A stretch of DNA of 64,000 nucleotides from Mucilaginibacter dorajii (GCF_024808255.1 NZ_JANTYS010000003.1:186001-250000); one strand, 5' to 3'. Shown: positions 26,088 through 35,626, counted from the stretch's first letter. Program-made: numbers and translations. Notes: generated from the letters alone by a model not told the origin.

Positions 26088-27011
26088 ATGAAACAGATAT
26101 ATCTTATCATAACGGCCCTGTTCTTGTCCGCTCAGGGCTTTGCGCAAGGTTGCAGCGATGCCGGCTTTTGTAGTTTAGGCGTTTTAAAAAACAATGTAGA
26201 TGATCCTGCAAGTCCCACCAGGCATACCCTGAGTTTTGGGGCCAGCTATGGTATTGGCGAACAAAGTACCTATACTTATAATCCCTACCTGGAATATGGC
26301 GCAAAAATTAATGATCGTTTCGCGTTCTCTACCAAAATAACGGCCACTTATGCCACCGGTTTTTTAGGTCACGCTTTTGATGTGGGCGATGTGTATGGCA
26401 GTATTGTTTACAGTCCCAAATTAAAATCGACGGATAATAGCCTGAGTTTTATTGGCGGGATAAAACTGCCGCTTACTGTAAGTAACGATAAAAACAGTGA
26501 TGGTAGGCCGCTATCATTAGATTATCAATCGAGCGTGGGTACGTTTGATGCTATTGGAGGCGTTAACTATATTGTAAATAAAAACTGGGAGTTTGATGCC
26601 GGCTTACAGGTGCCTGTATACAATAATAATAAAAGCACTTATTTCCCCGATGAGTATATCGACCCAAGAGCACAAAAATTTGCCCCCACCAATAATTTCA
26701 GGCGTAAAAGCGATGCGCTGGGTAGAGTTGGCTATTACATCAGGTTTTCAGATTCCTTTATCCTGAAACCAAACCTGTTGGCTATTTATCATATAGGGAA
26801 CGATAGCTATGAAGATAGATTTGGAAAACGCCAAACTATTGATGGCTCAAACGGAATAACTTTGAATGGTGCGTTAACCGGCGTTCAAAAATTTAAAGGC
26901 GGTAACTCGCTCGAAGTAATTGTAGCCACCCCGTTCATCGCCCGCAAAATACGTCCCGATGGTTTAACAAGGGAATTTGTGTTAAATGTGCAGTATAATT
27001 TTGCATGGTAG
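26088..27011 (+). CDS. Outer-membrane beta-barrel-like protein, partner of the DM13 lipoprotein
   Basis: This 307-residue protein has a cleavable signal peptide (ALFLSAQGFAQ, ~20 residues). It continues with alternating aromatic/hydrophobic beta-strands (HTLSFGASYGIG, YNPYLEYGAKINDRFAFSTKI, NWEFDAGLQVPVY) and ends in YNFAW, a typical outer-membrane C-terminus. The mature N-terminus carries two cysteines (GCSDAGFC). A TTG frame opens at 26037 inside the previous gene, but the ATG at 26088 gives the signal peptide. I do not recognise a specific family. The tight coupling to the DM13 gene suggests a shared surface or redox role (inference). Confidence 0.75.
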   Translation: MKQIYLIITALFLSAQGFAQGCSDAGFCSLGVLKNNVDDPASPTRHTLSFGASYGIGEQSTYTYNPYLEYGAKINDRFAFSTKITATYATGFLGHAFDVGDVYGSIVYSPKLKSTDNSLSFIGGIKLPLTVSNDKNSDGRPLSLDYQSSVGTFDAIGGVNYIVNKNWEFDAGLQVPVYNNNKSTYFPDEYIDPRAQKFAPTNNFRRKSDALGRVGYYIRFSDSFILKPNLLAIYHIGNDSYEDRFGKRQTIDGSNGITLNGALTGVQKFKGGNSLEVIVATPFIARKIRPDGLTREFVLNVQYNFAW

Positions 27012-27063
27012 GGGGAGTTGCGATACGGTCTTTTTATGCGAATAATAGCAGGGGTCTTGAGCG

Positions 27064-27172
27064 AATCCCCTCTTGAGAGGGGCGGAGGGGTGTGTTGTGC
27101 GCGGGGGGATTGAACGCGGGATAGCACACCCCGCCACCGCTCAATCCTGCGCGCGCCTCTTGAGAGGGGATT
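27064..27172. repeat. Palindromic repeat family D, copy 1
   Basis: This is a 109-base inverted repeat whose ends are AATCCCCTCTTGAGAGG and CCTCTTGAGAGGGGATT. It has an internal GGGGTGTG/CACACCCC pair. A related 104-base copy lies at 57718-57821. It fills most of the gap before the esterase gene. Confidence 0.75.
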
Positions 27173-27255
27173 TGAAAAATTACCTCGGCAAACACCAAAA
27201 AACGCTTTTCCTCAAGTCATCTTTTTCCTATATTTAATTCCAAACCTGTTACTGC

Positions 27256-28965
27256 ATGAAAAAGCTGATCTTATTATTACTCTTTATCTCCCCATTTTTA
27301 GTAAACGCCCAAACCTTCAGGGTAAATATCGACCCCACCCTTGGCGAAAGCAAGGAACTTGACGGCAGGCTATTGCTCCTGCTCTCTAAAAACAATAAGG
27401 AAGAACCCCGTTTCCAGGTGAGCGATGGTGCCGAATCACAGTTAGTTTTTGGGATGGATATTAACGGATGGCAGCCCGGCACCAGTCAGCTGGTGGATGT
27501 GCAGGCTTACGGCTACCCGCTTGAGCGTTTAAAGGATGTACCCGCCGGCGATTATTATGTGCAGGTACTTTTGCATAAATACGAAACCTTTCACCTTAAA
27601 ACCGGTCAAACGGTAAAGTTGCCCATGGATAGGGGCGAGGGGCAGCACTGGAACATAGCGCCCGGTAATATTTACTCGGCCCCGGTAAAAATTCATTTTG
27701 ATCCGGCAGCCTCAAACGAGGTGACGCTTAACATCAGCAAGATCATCGCGCCTATAGAGCTACCCAAGGATACCAAATATATCAAACACATCCGCATACA
27801 AAGCAAACTGCTTACCGAATTTTGGGGAAGACCAATGTACCTTGGGGCAAACATTTTGCTGCCCGCCGGTTTTGATGAGCACCCAAATGTGAAATATCCG
27901 CTTGCTATTTTTCACGGCCATTTCCCTGCCGACCTGGAAGGCTTTAGCACCACGCCGCCAGATCCGAATTTAAAGCCCGATACCTCCGCACGTTTCCACA
28001 TTACAGGTTATAACAGGATAGTTCAGCAAGAGGCTTATGATTTTTACAAGCAATGGACAGGGCCGGCTTTCCCAAGGGTGTTGGCCATCGAGATCCAACA
28101 TGCCAATCCGTATTATGATGATTCCTATGCGGTAAACTCGGCCAATCTTGGTCCGTATGGTGATGCGATCACTTACGAATTGATCCCCGAGATTGAAAAG
28201 GAGTTCAGGGGGATAGGTAAAGGTTGGGCAAGGTTCATGTATGGTGGCTCAACAGGTGGCTGGGAGGTATTGGCAGCGCAGGTTTTTTATCCTAATGAGT
28301 ATAACGGCTGTTACGCCGCTTGTCCGGATCCGGTAGACTTTCATCACTACATGACCATCAATCTTTACGGCGATAAAAATGCCTATTTTCTCTCATCAGA
28401 TTTTAAGCAAACACCTCGCCCCGAAGAGCGCGACTACCTAGGCCATGTAGGTTCAACCATGAAGGAGGTGAACCAGAGCGAGCTGGCAATCGGTACCCGC
28501 AGTCGCAGCGGTGGCCAGTTTGATATTTGGGAAGCCGTGTTTTCGCCCATGGATAAAGATGGTTACCCAAAACGCATCTACGACAAAAATACGGGAGCAA
28601 TAGATACCTCGGTAGCCGCCTACTGGCGCGACCATTTCGACCTTACCCACATCATCCAACGGGACTGGCCAAAAATTGGTAACAGCCTGAAAGGCAAGAT
28701 TCATATTTATGTAGGCGACATGGATACCTACTACCTCAACAACGCCGTATACACCGCCGAGGATATGCTCAAAAAGCTCAACAACCCCAACTGCAACTGT
28801 GAAGTTGACTATGGCGACCGCGCCGAACACTGCTGGAACGGCGACCATACCCAACCCAACTATATCAGCCGCCTGCGCTACCACCAGATGTTCATCAAAA
28901 AATGGGCCGCCGAGGTAAAGACAAGGGCACCTAAGGGAGCGGATTTGAAGAGTTGGAGGTATTAG
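27256..28965 (+). CDS. Secreted esterase-like alpha/beta hydrolase
   Basis: This 569-residue exported protein has a signal peptide (LLLFISPFLVNAQ, ~18 residues), an N-terminal beta domain (~20-180) and an alpha/beta-hydrolase domain. The nucleophile elbow is GGSTGG with S332, and a candidate acid and histidine follow in GDMDTYYL and AEHCWNGDH (H525). It resembles putative esterases of the esterase-D/Fes type found in glycan loci. The next major gene downstream encodes a GH106-type rhamnosidase, so removal of acyl groups from a rhamnose-containing glycan is possible (inference). The substrate is unproven. Confidence 0.72.
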   Translation: MKKLILLLLFISPFLVNAQTFRVNIDPTLGESKELDGRLLLLLSKNNKEEPRFQVSDGAESQLVFGMDINGWQPGTSQLVDVQAYGYPLERLKDVPAGDYYVQVLLHKYETFHLKTGQTVKLPMDRGEGQHWNIAPGNIYSAPVKIHFDPAASNEVTLNISKIIAPIELPKDTKYIKHIRIQSKLLTEFWGRPMYLGANILLPAGFDEHPNVKYPLAIFHGHFPADLEGFSTTPPDPNLKPDTSARFHITGYNRIVQQEAYDFYKQWTGPAFPRVLAIEIQHANPYYDDSYAVNSANLGPYGDAITYELIPEIEKEFRGIGKGWARFMYGGSTGGWEVLAAQVFYPNEYNGCYAACPDPVDFHHYMTINLYGDKNAYFLSSDFKQTPRPEERDYLGHVGSTMKEVNQSELAIGTRSRSGGQFDIWEAVFSPMDKDGYPKRIYDKNTGAIDTSVAAYWRDHFDLTHIIQRDWPKIGNSLKGKIHIYVGDMDTYYLNNAVYTAEDMLKKLNNPNCNCEVDYGDRAEHCWNGDHTQPNYISRLRYHQMFIKKWAAEVKTRAPKGADLKSWRY

Positions 28966-29023
28966 AAGCCTTTGCAAGGGTTGCTGTGTGTAATTTTTAG
29001 AACCGATCATTAAACAAAACCTT

Positions 29024-29156
29024 GTCATTTCGAACTCTTGGAGGGCGGGATTTTGCAAGGCAAGGGTGAGAAATCTTATACGACAGGTTTGCTTGTCGCT
29101 CGTAGAAGATTTCTCTTTCGCGCCACGCTCATCCCTCTTCGCTCTATCGAAATGAC
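29024..29156. repeat. Palindromic repeat family A, copy 2
   Basis: This 133-base element runs from GTCATTTCGA (29024-29033) to TCGAAATGAC (29147-29156), with the internal GAGAAATCTT/AGATTTCTC pair, like copies 1, 3 and 4. The right flank (29171-29217) is the reverse complement of the left flank of copy 1. The 28966-29366 gap otherwise shows no gene; a candidate leader for the rhamnosidase lies at 29280-29366. Confidence 0.8.
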
Positions 29157-29366
29157 ATTTTTCTTTTAGTTAGAAAGATGTGTACATTAGTTTCTTTGGA
29201 GAGGATTTAGGTGAGGCTGAAGCTTTTTTCAGACTGTTCATGACAGTTAAAGCAGCCTCACCGTGTAGTTTAGCTTTACATAAACCAATAAACAAAATTT
29301 CATAGGCCGTTATATGTGGGAGCTGTTATCCCCTGGGTTTATGATGCCTGTAAAGCTTATTTTACT

Positions 29367-32300
29367 ATGATAAAAAAGATCCTCTTCCTATCGGTTATTT
29401 TCTTCGCGTTTAATCAGGTTAATGCCCAGCAGGGATCATTGCAGGAGCGGTTTATCCATCCGCCGGATAGCTTACAAACCAGTATTTACTGGTATTGGAT
29501 CTCGGGCAATATCTCCAAAGAGGGGGTAATTAAAGATTTGCAGGCCATGAAACGCGTGGGTATTAACCGGGCGTTTATTGGCAACATTGGTTACGATAGT
29601 ACGCCGTACGGCAGTGTGAAGATGTTTAGTGATGAGTGGTGGGATATCATGCATGCCGCGCTTAAAACCGCAACCGAACTCAATATTCAGATTGGTATTT
29701 TTAACGGACCGGGATGGAGCCAAAGTGGTGGACCGTGGATCAAACCGGAGCAGTCTATGCGCTACCTGACCTCGTCGGAAGTGAGGGTGAAAGGCGCTAA
29801 AACGGTTAAGCTACAGCTTAAAAAGCCGGGTGCCGATTTTCAGGATGTAAGGGTGATCGCCTTTAAAGCGCCTAAAAGCTTTGGCACATCTATCATCGAT
29901 CTGAAACCGAAGATAATTACCTCGGTGCCGATTGAAAACATCGGCAATATTACCGACGGCAATCCATCGACAGAAACCAAACTACCTGCCCAAAAAACAT
30001 TTTCGGTAGATATTGAAACGGCTCAGGATTTTACAGCCAGGAGCATTACGGTTTACCCGGCCCATAATAGGTTAAATGCTAAGGCCGAAATTTTAGCTGA
30101 AGAAAATGGTACTTATAAAAGCATCAAAACCTTCACTATCGACCGCGATAACGATGCCCTTAACGTGGGTTTTGATCCATACGGACCGGTTGCGGTTTCC
30201 TTACCTGCAACTACTGCCAAAAAATTCAGGGTTGTTTTTAGCGATGCCTCGTCTGATTTTGGTGTGGCCGAACTAAGTATAGCTGCCGCACCGGTTGTAG
30301 AACGCTATATCGAAAAAACATTAGCCAAAATGTTCCAAACCCCGTTACCGTATTGGAACGAATACCAATGGAAACCCGAGCCGGTTATCAACGATCAGCA
30401 AACGGTGATTGATCCAAACAGCATTGTTGACATTAGCACGTCAATGACTGTCGACGGTGCATTAACCTGGAAAGCCCCTGCCGGCGATTGGGTAATTATG
30501 CGTACAGGCATGGTGCCAACCGGGGTAAAAAATGGTCCGGCACCACCAGAAGGCACCGGTTTGGAGGTTGATAAAATGAACAAGGATCACATTGCAGGCC
30601 ATTTTAACGCCTTCCTGGGCGAGATCATGAAGCGCATCCCGGCCGAAGACCGCAAAACATGGAAGGTGGCCGTTGAAGACAGCTACGAAACCGGCGGCCA
30701 AAACTGGACGGACGGCCTCGCCGCCAAATTTAAAGCTGTTTATGGTTATGATCCGCTGCCTTATCTGCCTACCTTAAAAGGCTACGTAGTTGGCAGCCAG
30801 GATCAAAGTGACCGTTTCTTGTGGGATTTGCGCCGCTTTATTGCCGATAGGGTTGCCTATGATTATGTGGGCGGTTTACGCGATGTAAGTCACCAGCACG
30901 GGCTTACCACCTGGCTGGAAAATTACGGTCACTGGGGTTTCCCGGGCGAATTTTTGCAATACGGCGGTCAAAGTGACGAAGTAGGCGGTGAGTTTTGGAG
31001 TGAGGGAGATTTGGGTAATATCGAGAACCGGGCGGCTTCATCATCGGCACATATTTATGGTAAAACCAAGGTATCGGCCGAGTCGTTTACAGCCGGTGGC
31101 GGCCTTTACCTGCGCTATCCTTACCTGCTCAAAAAACGCGGCGACAGGTTTTTTACTGAGGGGATCAATAACACGCTGCTGCATGTTTTTATTTCCCAGC
31201 CCTCTGATGATAAAATGCCGGGCATTAACGCCAATTTTGGTACCGAGTTTAACAGGCACAATACCTGGTTTAATTACATGGATCTGTTTACCGCGTACCT
31301 TAAGCGTACCAACCTGATGCTGCAGCAAGGTAAATACGTTGCCGATGTTGCTTACTTTATTGGCGAGGACGCGCCTAAAATGACAGGCATAACCGATCCT
31401 AAACTGCCCTTCGGCTATTCATACGATTATATTAATGCCGAGGTGATCAAAAACCGGGTTAAGGTGGTTGATGGCAAAATGGTGCTGCCCGATGGTATGA
31501 GCTATAACCTGTTGGTGCTTCCCAAACTGGAAACCATGCGCCCTGAGTTGTTAAGAAAGATTAAAGACCTGGTACAGCAAGGTGCCCACATTTATGGTCC
31601 TGCGCCAGAACGGTCGCCAAGTTTACAGGAATACCCGGCGGCAGATGCTGAAGTGAAAAAGTTAGCTGCTGAACTTTGGGGTAAAGTAGATGGTGCTACC
31701 ACACAACAGGCAACAGTAGGCAAAGGCACGGTGATGGCAGGGATGGATCTGCAGGACGCGCTTAACGCTCTGCATGTTGCCCCTGATTTTGCATTGAAGT
31801 TTGATAAGCCAGTATTGTACATCCACCGAACATTGCCGGATATGGAGATCTATTATGTGAGCAATCAAAACGAGGAGACTATAAATATCAATCCCGGCTT
31901 TAAAGTGAGCGGCAGGCGGCCTGAGGCGTGGGATGCGGTGACAGGCGAAACCAGGATTTTGCCTGAGTTTTCATCGGCAGGTAGCAATACAACGGTTCCT
32001 TTAACATTGCAGCCTTTGCAAAGCTTGTTTATTATATTCAGGAAACCGGTGGGTGATAAGGTGGTAAACGCGGTAAATTTCCCCAAGGAGCTGCCTGTTA
32101 CCCAAGTAAACGGGCCGTGGCAAGTAACGTTTGATGCCAAAATGCGTGGCCCTAAACAGCCAGTCATGTTCAATACTCTTACCGACTGGACATTATCAAC
32201 CAACGATAGCGTTAAATATTACGTCGGTACGGCCATCTACAAAAACATCGTTAAACTGCCAAAAGCCGTTAAAGGGCAACACCTTTACCTCAACCTTGGC

Positions 32301-32579
32301 GATGTTAAATTGATGGCCAAAGTGAAGGTAAATGGCACCGATGTTGGCGGCGTTTGGACGTACCCTTACCGGGTTGATATTACCGATGCGGCCAAAAAAG
32401 GCGATAACAGCATAGAAATATCGGTAGTAAATAACTGGGTGAACCGTTTGATTGGGGATAGTAAACTCCCCGCAGCAGAGCGCAAAACATGGACAAGCTA
32501 CCCGCTATATGATCCAAACAGCAAGCTGCAATCATCGGGATTAATGGGGCCGGTTACTGTTACGGCTGTGCAGTATTAA
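29367..32579 (+). CDS. GH106-type alpha-L-rhamnosidase, secreted
   Basis: This 1070-residue protein has a signal peptide (FFAFNQVNAQ, ~20 residues). It continues with the GH106 N-terminal pattern (YWYWISGNISKEGVIKDLQAMKRVGINRAFIG) and a TIM-barrel core with VEDSYETGGQNW, in which E437 and E441 are candidate catalytic or metal ligands. Further conserved segments are ENYGHWGFPGEF and SAESFTAGG, with C-terminal beta-sandwich domains ending in a jelly roll (GQHLYLNLGDVKL, NSIEISVVNNW). GH106 enzymes remove terminal alpha-L-rhamnose by inversion. The upstream in-frame ATG at 29316 would bury the signal peptide, so 29367 is used. It probably acts on a pectin- or gum-type glycan with the upstream esterase. 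Confidence 0.88.
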   Translation: MIKKILFLSVIFFAFNQVNAQQGSLQERFIHPPDSLQTSIYWYWISGNISKEGVIKDLQAMKRVGINRAFIGNIGYDSTPYGSVKMFSDEWWDIMHAALKTATELNIQIGIFNGPGWSQSGGPWIKPEQSMRYLTSSEVRVKGAKTVKLQLKKPGADFQDVRVIAFKAPKSFGTSIIDLKPKIITSVPIENIGNITDGNPSTETKLPAQKTFSVDIETAQDFTARSITVYPAHNRLNAKAEILAEENGTYKSIKTFTIDRDNDALNVGFDPYGPVAVSLPATTAKKFRVVFSDASSDFGVAELSIAAAPVVERYIEKTLAKMFQTPLPYWNEYQWKPEPVINDQQTVIDPNSIVDISTSMTVDGALTWKAPAGDWVIMRTGMVPTGVKNGPAPPEGTGLEVDKMNKDHIAGHFNAFLGEIMKRIPAEDRKTWKVAVEDSYETGGQNWTDGLAAKFKAVYGYDPLPYLPTLKGYVVGSQDQSDRFLWDLRRFIADRVAYDYVGGLRDVSHQHGLTTWLENYGHWGFPGEFLQYGGQSDEVGGEFWSEGDLGNIENRAASSSAHIYGKTKVSAESFTAGGGLYLRYPYLLKKRGDRFFTEGINNTLLHVFISQPSDDKMPGINANFGTEFNRHNTWFNYMDLFTAYLKRTNLMLQQGKYVADVAYFIGEDAPKMTGITDPKLPFGYSYDYINAEVIKNRVKVVDGKMVLPDGMSYNLLVLPKLETMRPELLRKIKDLVQQGAHIYGPAPERSPSLQEYPAADAEVKKLAAELWGKVDGATTQQATVGKGTVMAGMDLQDALNALHVAPDFALKFDKPVLYIHRTLPDMEIYYVSNQNEETININPGFKVSGRRPEAWDAVTGETRILPEFSSAGSNTTVPLTLQPLQSLFIIFRKPVGDKVVNAVNFPKELPVTQVNGPWQVTFDAKMRGPKQPVMFNTLTDWTLSTNDSVKYYVGTAIYKNIVKLPKAVKGQHLYLNLGDVKLMAKVKVNGTDVGGVWTYPYRVDITDAAKKGDNSIEISVVNNWVNRLIGDSKLPAAERKTWTSYPLYDPNSKLQSSGLMGPVTVTAVQY

Positions 32580-32606
32580 AGGTCTGATTATCAATATTAA
32601 GAATTC

Positions 32607-32731
32607 GTCATTGCGAGGAGGAACGACGTATCGTAAAAACGTTTGTCATCCTGAACGCAGTGAAGGATCTTCTTCGTTAGAAAAGTCTGCAATTAGCAGG
32701 GCGAAGAAGATCCATCGTTCCTACCCGTGAC
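32607..32731. repeat. GTCATT-bounded palindromic element, family F
   Basis: This 125-base element runs from GTCATTGCGAGGAGGAACGA to TCGTTCCTACCCGTGAC. It has inner inverted segments (GGATCTTCTTCG with CGAAGAAGATCC). It is followed within 12 bases by a family-B element and then a family-E element, making a three-module array between the rhamnosidase and VOC genes. Confidence 0.7.
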
Positions 32732-32742
32732 AAGTCCACCAT

Positions 32743-32823
32743 GTCATTGCGAGGCACGAAGCAATCTCATGCTCTACAGGGCGAATCTGCACAGTTCGCG
32801 ATTGCTTCGTTCCTCGCAATGAC
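32743..32823. repeat. Palindromic repeat family B, copy 1
   Basis: This 81-base inverted repeat from GTCATTGCGAGG to CCTCGCAATGAC has inner CGAAGCAATC/GATTGCTTCG arms and an ACAGGGCGAATCTGCACAG core. Related copies are at 53988-54067 (inverted) and 62390-62470, both parts of larger composites. Confidence 0.85.
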
Positions 32824-32836
32824 ATAGCTTTGTATT

Positions 32837-32883
32837 GTCATTCCACCTTCAGGATTTCGCGAACCTTTACAATTCAGGATGAC
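32837..32883. repeat. Palindromic repeat family E, copy 4 (overlaps the VOC stop)
   Basis: This 47-base element starts GTCATTCCACCTTC and ends CAGGATGAC. It matches the 46-base elements at 53709, 54091 and 62701, with more divergence. Its right end overlaps the last codons and TGA stop of the leftward VOC gene. Confidence 0.65.
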
Positions 32884-33431
32884 AAAGCTGTCACCTTATG
32901 CTCAAAAAAGCTTTTCTGCGCTTTTAAAGCTTCATCTAATGATTGCTGGATATAGGCTATGCCATCAATAGCTTCCGGTGTAGATGCCCTTTGTTGAAGT
33001 TCTCCCGGCTTAGTAAAATCAATTTCTTCAACCCGCTCATTTATCCACCAAATATTGCCGAATGGATCTAAAACCCTGCAAACCTTTTCGCCAAAATAAA
33101 GCCTGGTGATATTGGTTACCGATTTGGCGCCAAATTCTATTGCTTTTTGGTAAGCGCTTTCAACATCGGCTACATATAAATTCAAAAAAGCCGGGGTAGA
33201 TGCCCAACCCGTTCGCGAATCAAAAAGCATCACCATCGAGTCGCCAATTTTTACCACCGCATGGATAATTATTCCATCCTTATTGGTTATCCTGCTGTTG
33301 GGGATCTCTTCGGCATCAAAAGCAGCTTTTAAAAACCCGATAAGCTTTATCGAGGATGGCGATATGATCCAGGGAGTTACCGATGTATAATTTTCGGGTA
33401 CGGTTTTGATTTTTTGCGCTTCGTTTTTCAT
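32874..33431 (-). CDS. VOC-family (glyoxalase/bleomycin-resistance-like) protein
   Basis: This 185-residue cytoplasmic protein of the vicinal-oxygen-chelate fold has paired beta-alpha-beta-beta-beta modules. It opens with VTPWIISPSSIKLIGFLKAAF and contains MVMLFDSR, NLYVADVESAYQKAIEFGA and RVLDPFGNIWWINE, the PhnB/YCII-like pattern. Such proteins isomerise or bind small molecules; no substrate is evident. A longer frame begins at 33536, but the ATG at 33431 starts at the usual N-terminus. The last few residues (TALSS) and the stop codon lie in a palindromic repeat, so the original C-terminus may have been altered. Confidence 0.8.
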   Translation of the reverse strand: MKNEAQKIKTVPENYTSVTPWIISPSSIKLIGFLKAAFDAEEIPNSRITNKDGIIIHAVVKIGDSMVMLFDSRTGWASTPAFLNLYVADVESAYQKAIEFGAKSVTNITRLYFGEKVCRVLDPFGNIWWINERVEEIDFTKPGELQQRASTPEAIDGIAYIQQSLDEALKAQKSFFEHKVTALSS

Positions 33432-33590
33432 GGTTTCTTTTTTTGAATACACGAAACTATGAACGGGTGGTGACAGCCCTATGTCAGCAGGATTTAATAT
33501 ACTTTGATAAAGTTTGTGTGTTATTTTGAGGGGCAACAGACAGGCTGATAAAATTTAAAAGCTATATTTAAATCAAACTCATTGATTGTT

Positions 33591-35183
33591 ATGCTCAACC
33601 GTTTATTAACACTGTGCTTAATTGCTTCCATAACCTGTTTAACCGCGGCAAAACCGGTTAAATTTCCTGTAACATCGGAGAAAACTAAATACCATTCAAA
33701 ACCATTACCGCGGATAGCCATAGCCGGCCTGGGTATAGAATCGAGCACGTTTTCGCCGGCGTTAACAGATGAGGTCGCTTTTCATGCAAAATACGGTGCC
33801 GATGTTTTTACGATGTACCCCTTTATGGCTGCCGATTCAAATGTTCGCAGCCAGGCTGCCTGGTTCCCGGCTATTGTAGGTAAATCATTACCGGGCGGCG
33901 CGGTTACCCGGCAGGCTTATGAATCGCTGGTTAATAAAACGCTCGATTCGCTTAAAAAGCACTTGCCTTATGATGGTTTATATTTTGATATCCACGGTGC
34001 CATGAGCGTTGTGGGGCTTGATGACCCCGAAGGTGATTTTATTGTGAGGATAAGAAAGGTTATAGGTTACAAAACCATTATATCTACCTCCATGGATCTG
34101 CACGGCAACGTTTCATGGCGACTGGCACAAAACTCAGATCTGATCACCTGTTACCGCATGGCACCGCATGAGGATGCCATGCAAACCAAAAAACGGGCCG
34201 TTGAAAACCTGATAGACCGCATCAACAGCGGCAAAGGTAAGCCCGCTTACAAAGCTTATATCAGTGTACCCATATTATTGCCCGGCGAAAAAACAAGCAC
34301 CCGCATTGAGCCCGGTAAAAGTATTTATAAAGCTGTTGCACCTGCTTCTGTACAGCCAGGCATTGTTGATGCTGCCATATGGATAGGCTATGCCTGGGCC
34401 GATGAACCGCGCAACCATGCCGTAGTGATGGTTACCGGGGATGACAAAGAAAAAGTAACCGGCACTGCCGAGCAATTAGCCCGTCGGTTTTGGGATGCCC
34501 GCAAAGCTTTTGAATTTGTGGCACCTACAGGTACGTTAAAGCAATGCCTTGACAAGGCTGTTGCCAGCCCAAAACACCCGTTTTACATCAGCGACTCGGG
34601 CGATAACCCAACCGCGGGTGGAGCAGGTGATGCCACCTGGACACTCACCCAGATCCTTGCCCGGCCGGAATTTAAAACAGCTACCGGTCCGTCATTACTT
34701 TACGCGTCTATTCCCGCGCCTGAGTTAATTAAAAGCGCTATTGCTGCGGGTATTGGCAATTATGTGGAAGGCTATGCCGGTGCAAAAGTTGATGCCCGGT
34801 TTGCTCCACCTGTTAAACTATCTGGTACGGTGGAAAGTATTGTTTATGGCGATAAAGATGCCGAGGTTGAAGCGGTTGTTAAAGTGGGCAGCGTGCACGT
34901 GATCATCACCCAAAAACGCAAGCCTTACCACAAGGAAATTGATTTTACCCGCTTAGGGCTTAACCCACGTACAGCATATATTGTAGTGGTAAAAATAGGC
35001 TACCTTGAACCCGAATTGTATGCCATGCGTGCCGACTGGATTATGGCCCTTACACCAGGCGGCGTAGATCAAAACATTGAAGGTTTGCCCTATCATCACA
35101 TCATACGGCCAATGTTCCCCTTTGATAAAAATATGAAAGACCCGGACTTGACTGCCAAGTTGGTGCCGGTATCGGGGAAATAA
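33591..35183 (+). CDS. M81-family metallopeptidase (MlrC-like), exported
   Basis: This 530-residue protein has an N-terminal hydrophobic signal (LLTLCLIASITCLTA). The two MlrC-type domains follow, beginning RIAIAGLGIESSTFSPALTD and continuing DGLYFDIHGAMSVVGLDDPEGD, STSMDLHGNVS and GDNPTAGGAGD. The family is named for the microcystin-degrading enzyme MlrC and is predicted to be a zinc peptidase. D and H residues in the DIHGAM and DLHGN segments are likely metal ligands. A TTG at 33582 precedes the ATG, and I take the ATG. A DoxX-type gene starts 35 bases downstream. The physiological substrate is unknown. Confidence 0.85.
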   Translation: MLNRLLTLCLIASITCLTAAKPVKFPVTSEKTKYHSKPLPRIAIAGLGIESSTFSPALTDEVAFHAKYGADVFTMYPFMAADSNVRSQAAWFPAIVGKSLPGGAVTRQAYESLVNKTLDSLKKHLPYDGLYFDIHGAMSVVGLDDPEGDFIVRIRKVIGYKTIISTSMDLHGNVSWRLAQNSDLITCYRMAPHEDAMQTKKRAVENLIDRINSGKGKPAYKAYISVPILLPGEKTSTRIEPGKSIYKAVAPASVQPGIVDAAIWIGYAWADEPRNHAVVMVTGDDKEKVTGTAEQLARRFWDARKAFEFVAPTGTLKQCLDKAVASPKHPFYISDSGDNPTAGGAGDATWTLTQILARPEFKTATGPSLLYASIPAPELIKSAIAAGIGNYVEGYAGAKVDARFAPPVKLSGTVESIVYGDKDAEVEAVVKVGSVHVIITQKRKPYHKEIDFTRLGLNPRTAYIVVVKIGYLEPELYAMRADWIMALTPGGVDQNIEGLPYHHIIRPMFPFDKNMKDPDLTAKLVPVSGK

Positions 35184-35218
35184 AATTTGATTACTAAGTT
35201 TGGATAAAAATCATTTCA

Positions 35219-35608
35219 ATGAAAACCACCGTTTTAATTTCCCGCCTGCTGCTTGGTTTCCTTTACCTTACCTTCGGACTCGATTATTTTTTGCATTTTA
35301 TACCTTATCAGCCTTTGCATACCGGCGCGGCTGGTGCTTTCATAGCCGGATTGAAAGGGACAGGCTATTTTTACCCTATTCAAAAGGTGATACAAATTGT
35401 GGGCGGTTTATCATTGCTTACCAACCGGTACGCGCCTTTTTCGGCGGTGGTGCTTTTTCCTATAAGCTTAAACGTATTACTGTTTCATACTTTTTTGGTA
35501 CCCTCGGGCTGGTTAATGGGTGTTTTCCTGGTATTGCCAAACCTGCTTTTGGGTGTTGGGTATTGGAAATACTATAGCCCTATGTTTGTTGCCAAAGCGG
35601 TTGCGTAA
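35219..35608 (+). CDS. DoxX-like small membrane protein
   Basis: This 129-residue integral membrane protein has four predicted helices. It opens ISRLLLGFLYLTFGLDYFLHF and contains KVIQIVGGLSLLTNRYAP, the pattern of DoxX/YphA-type proteins. Members are poorly characterised, and some are linked to quinone or thiosulfate metabolism. It follows the M81 gene by 35 bases and ends before a strong bidirectional terminator, so the two likely share a transcript. Confidence 0.75.
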   Translation: MKTTVLISRLLLGFLYLTFGLDYFLHFIPYQPLHTGAAGAFIAGLKGTGYFYPIQKVIQIVGGLSLLTNRYAPFSAVVLFPISLNVLLFHTFLVPSGWLMGVFLVLPNLLLGVGYWKYYSPMFVAKAVA

Positions 35609-35626
35609 ATAATATGAAGCGACAAT

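Noticed and set aside
28453..29058. A 201-residue minus-strand frame opposite the esterase gene
   Set aside because: It is antisense to a well-supported alpha/beta hydrolase and shows no recognisable protein pattern.
32607..32883. Attachment sites or a prophage remnant
   Set aside because: The repeats are short palindromes without an integrase or phage genes.
35200..35577. A 125-residue frame overlapping the DoxX gene
   Set aside because: The DoxX frame has a clear four-helix membrane pattern; this shadow frame has none.
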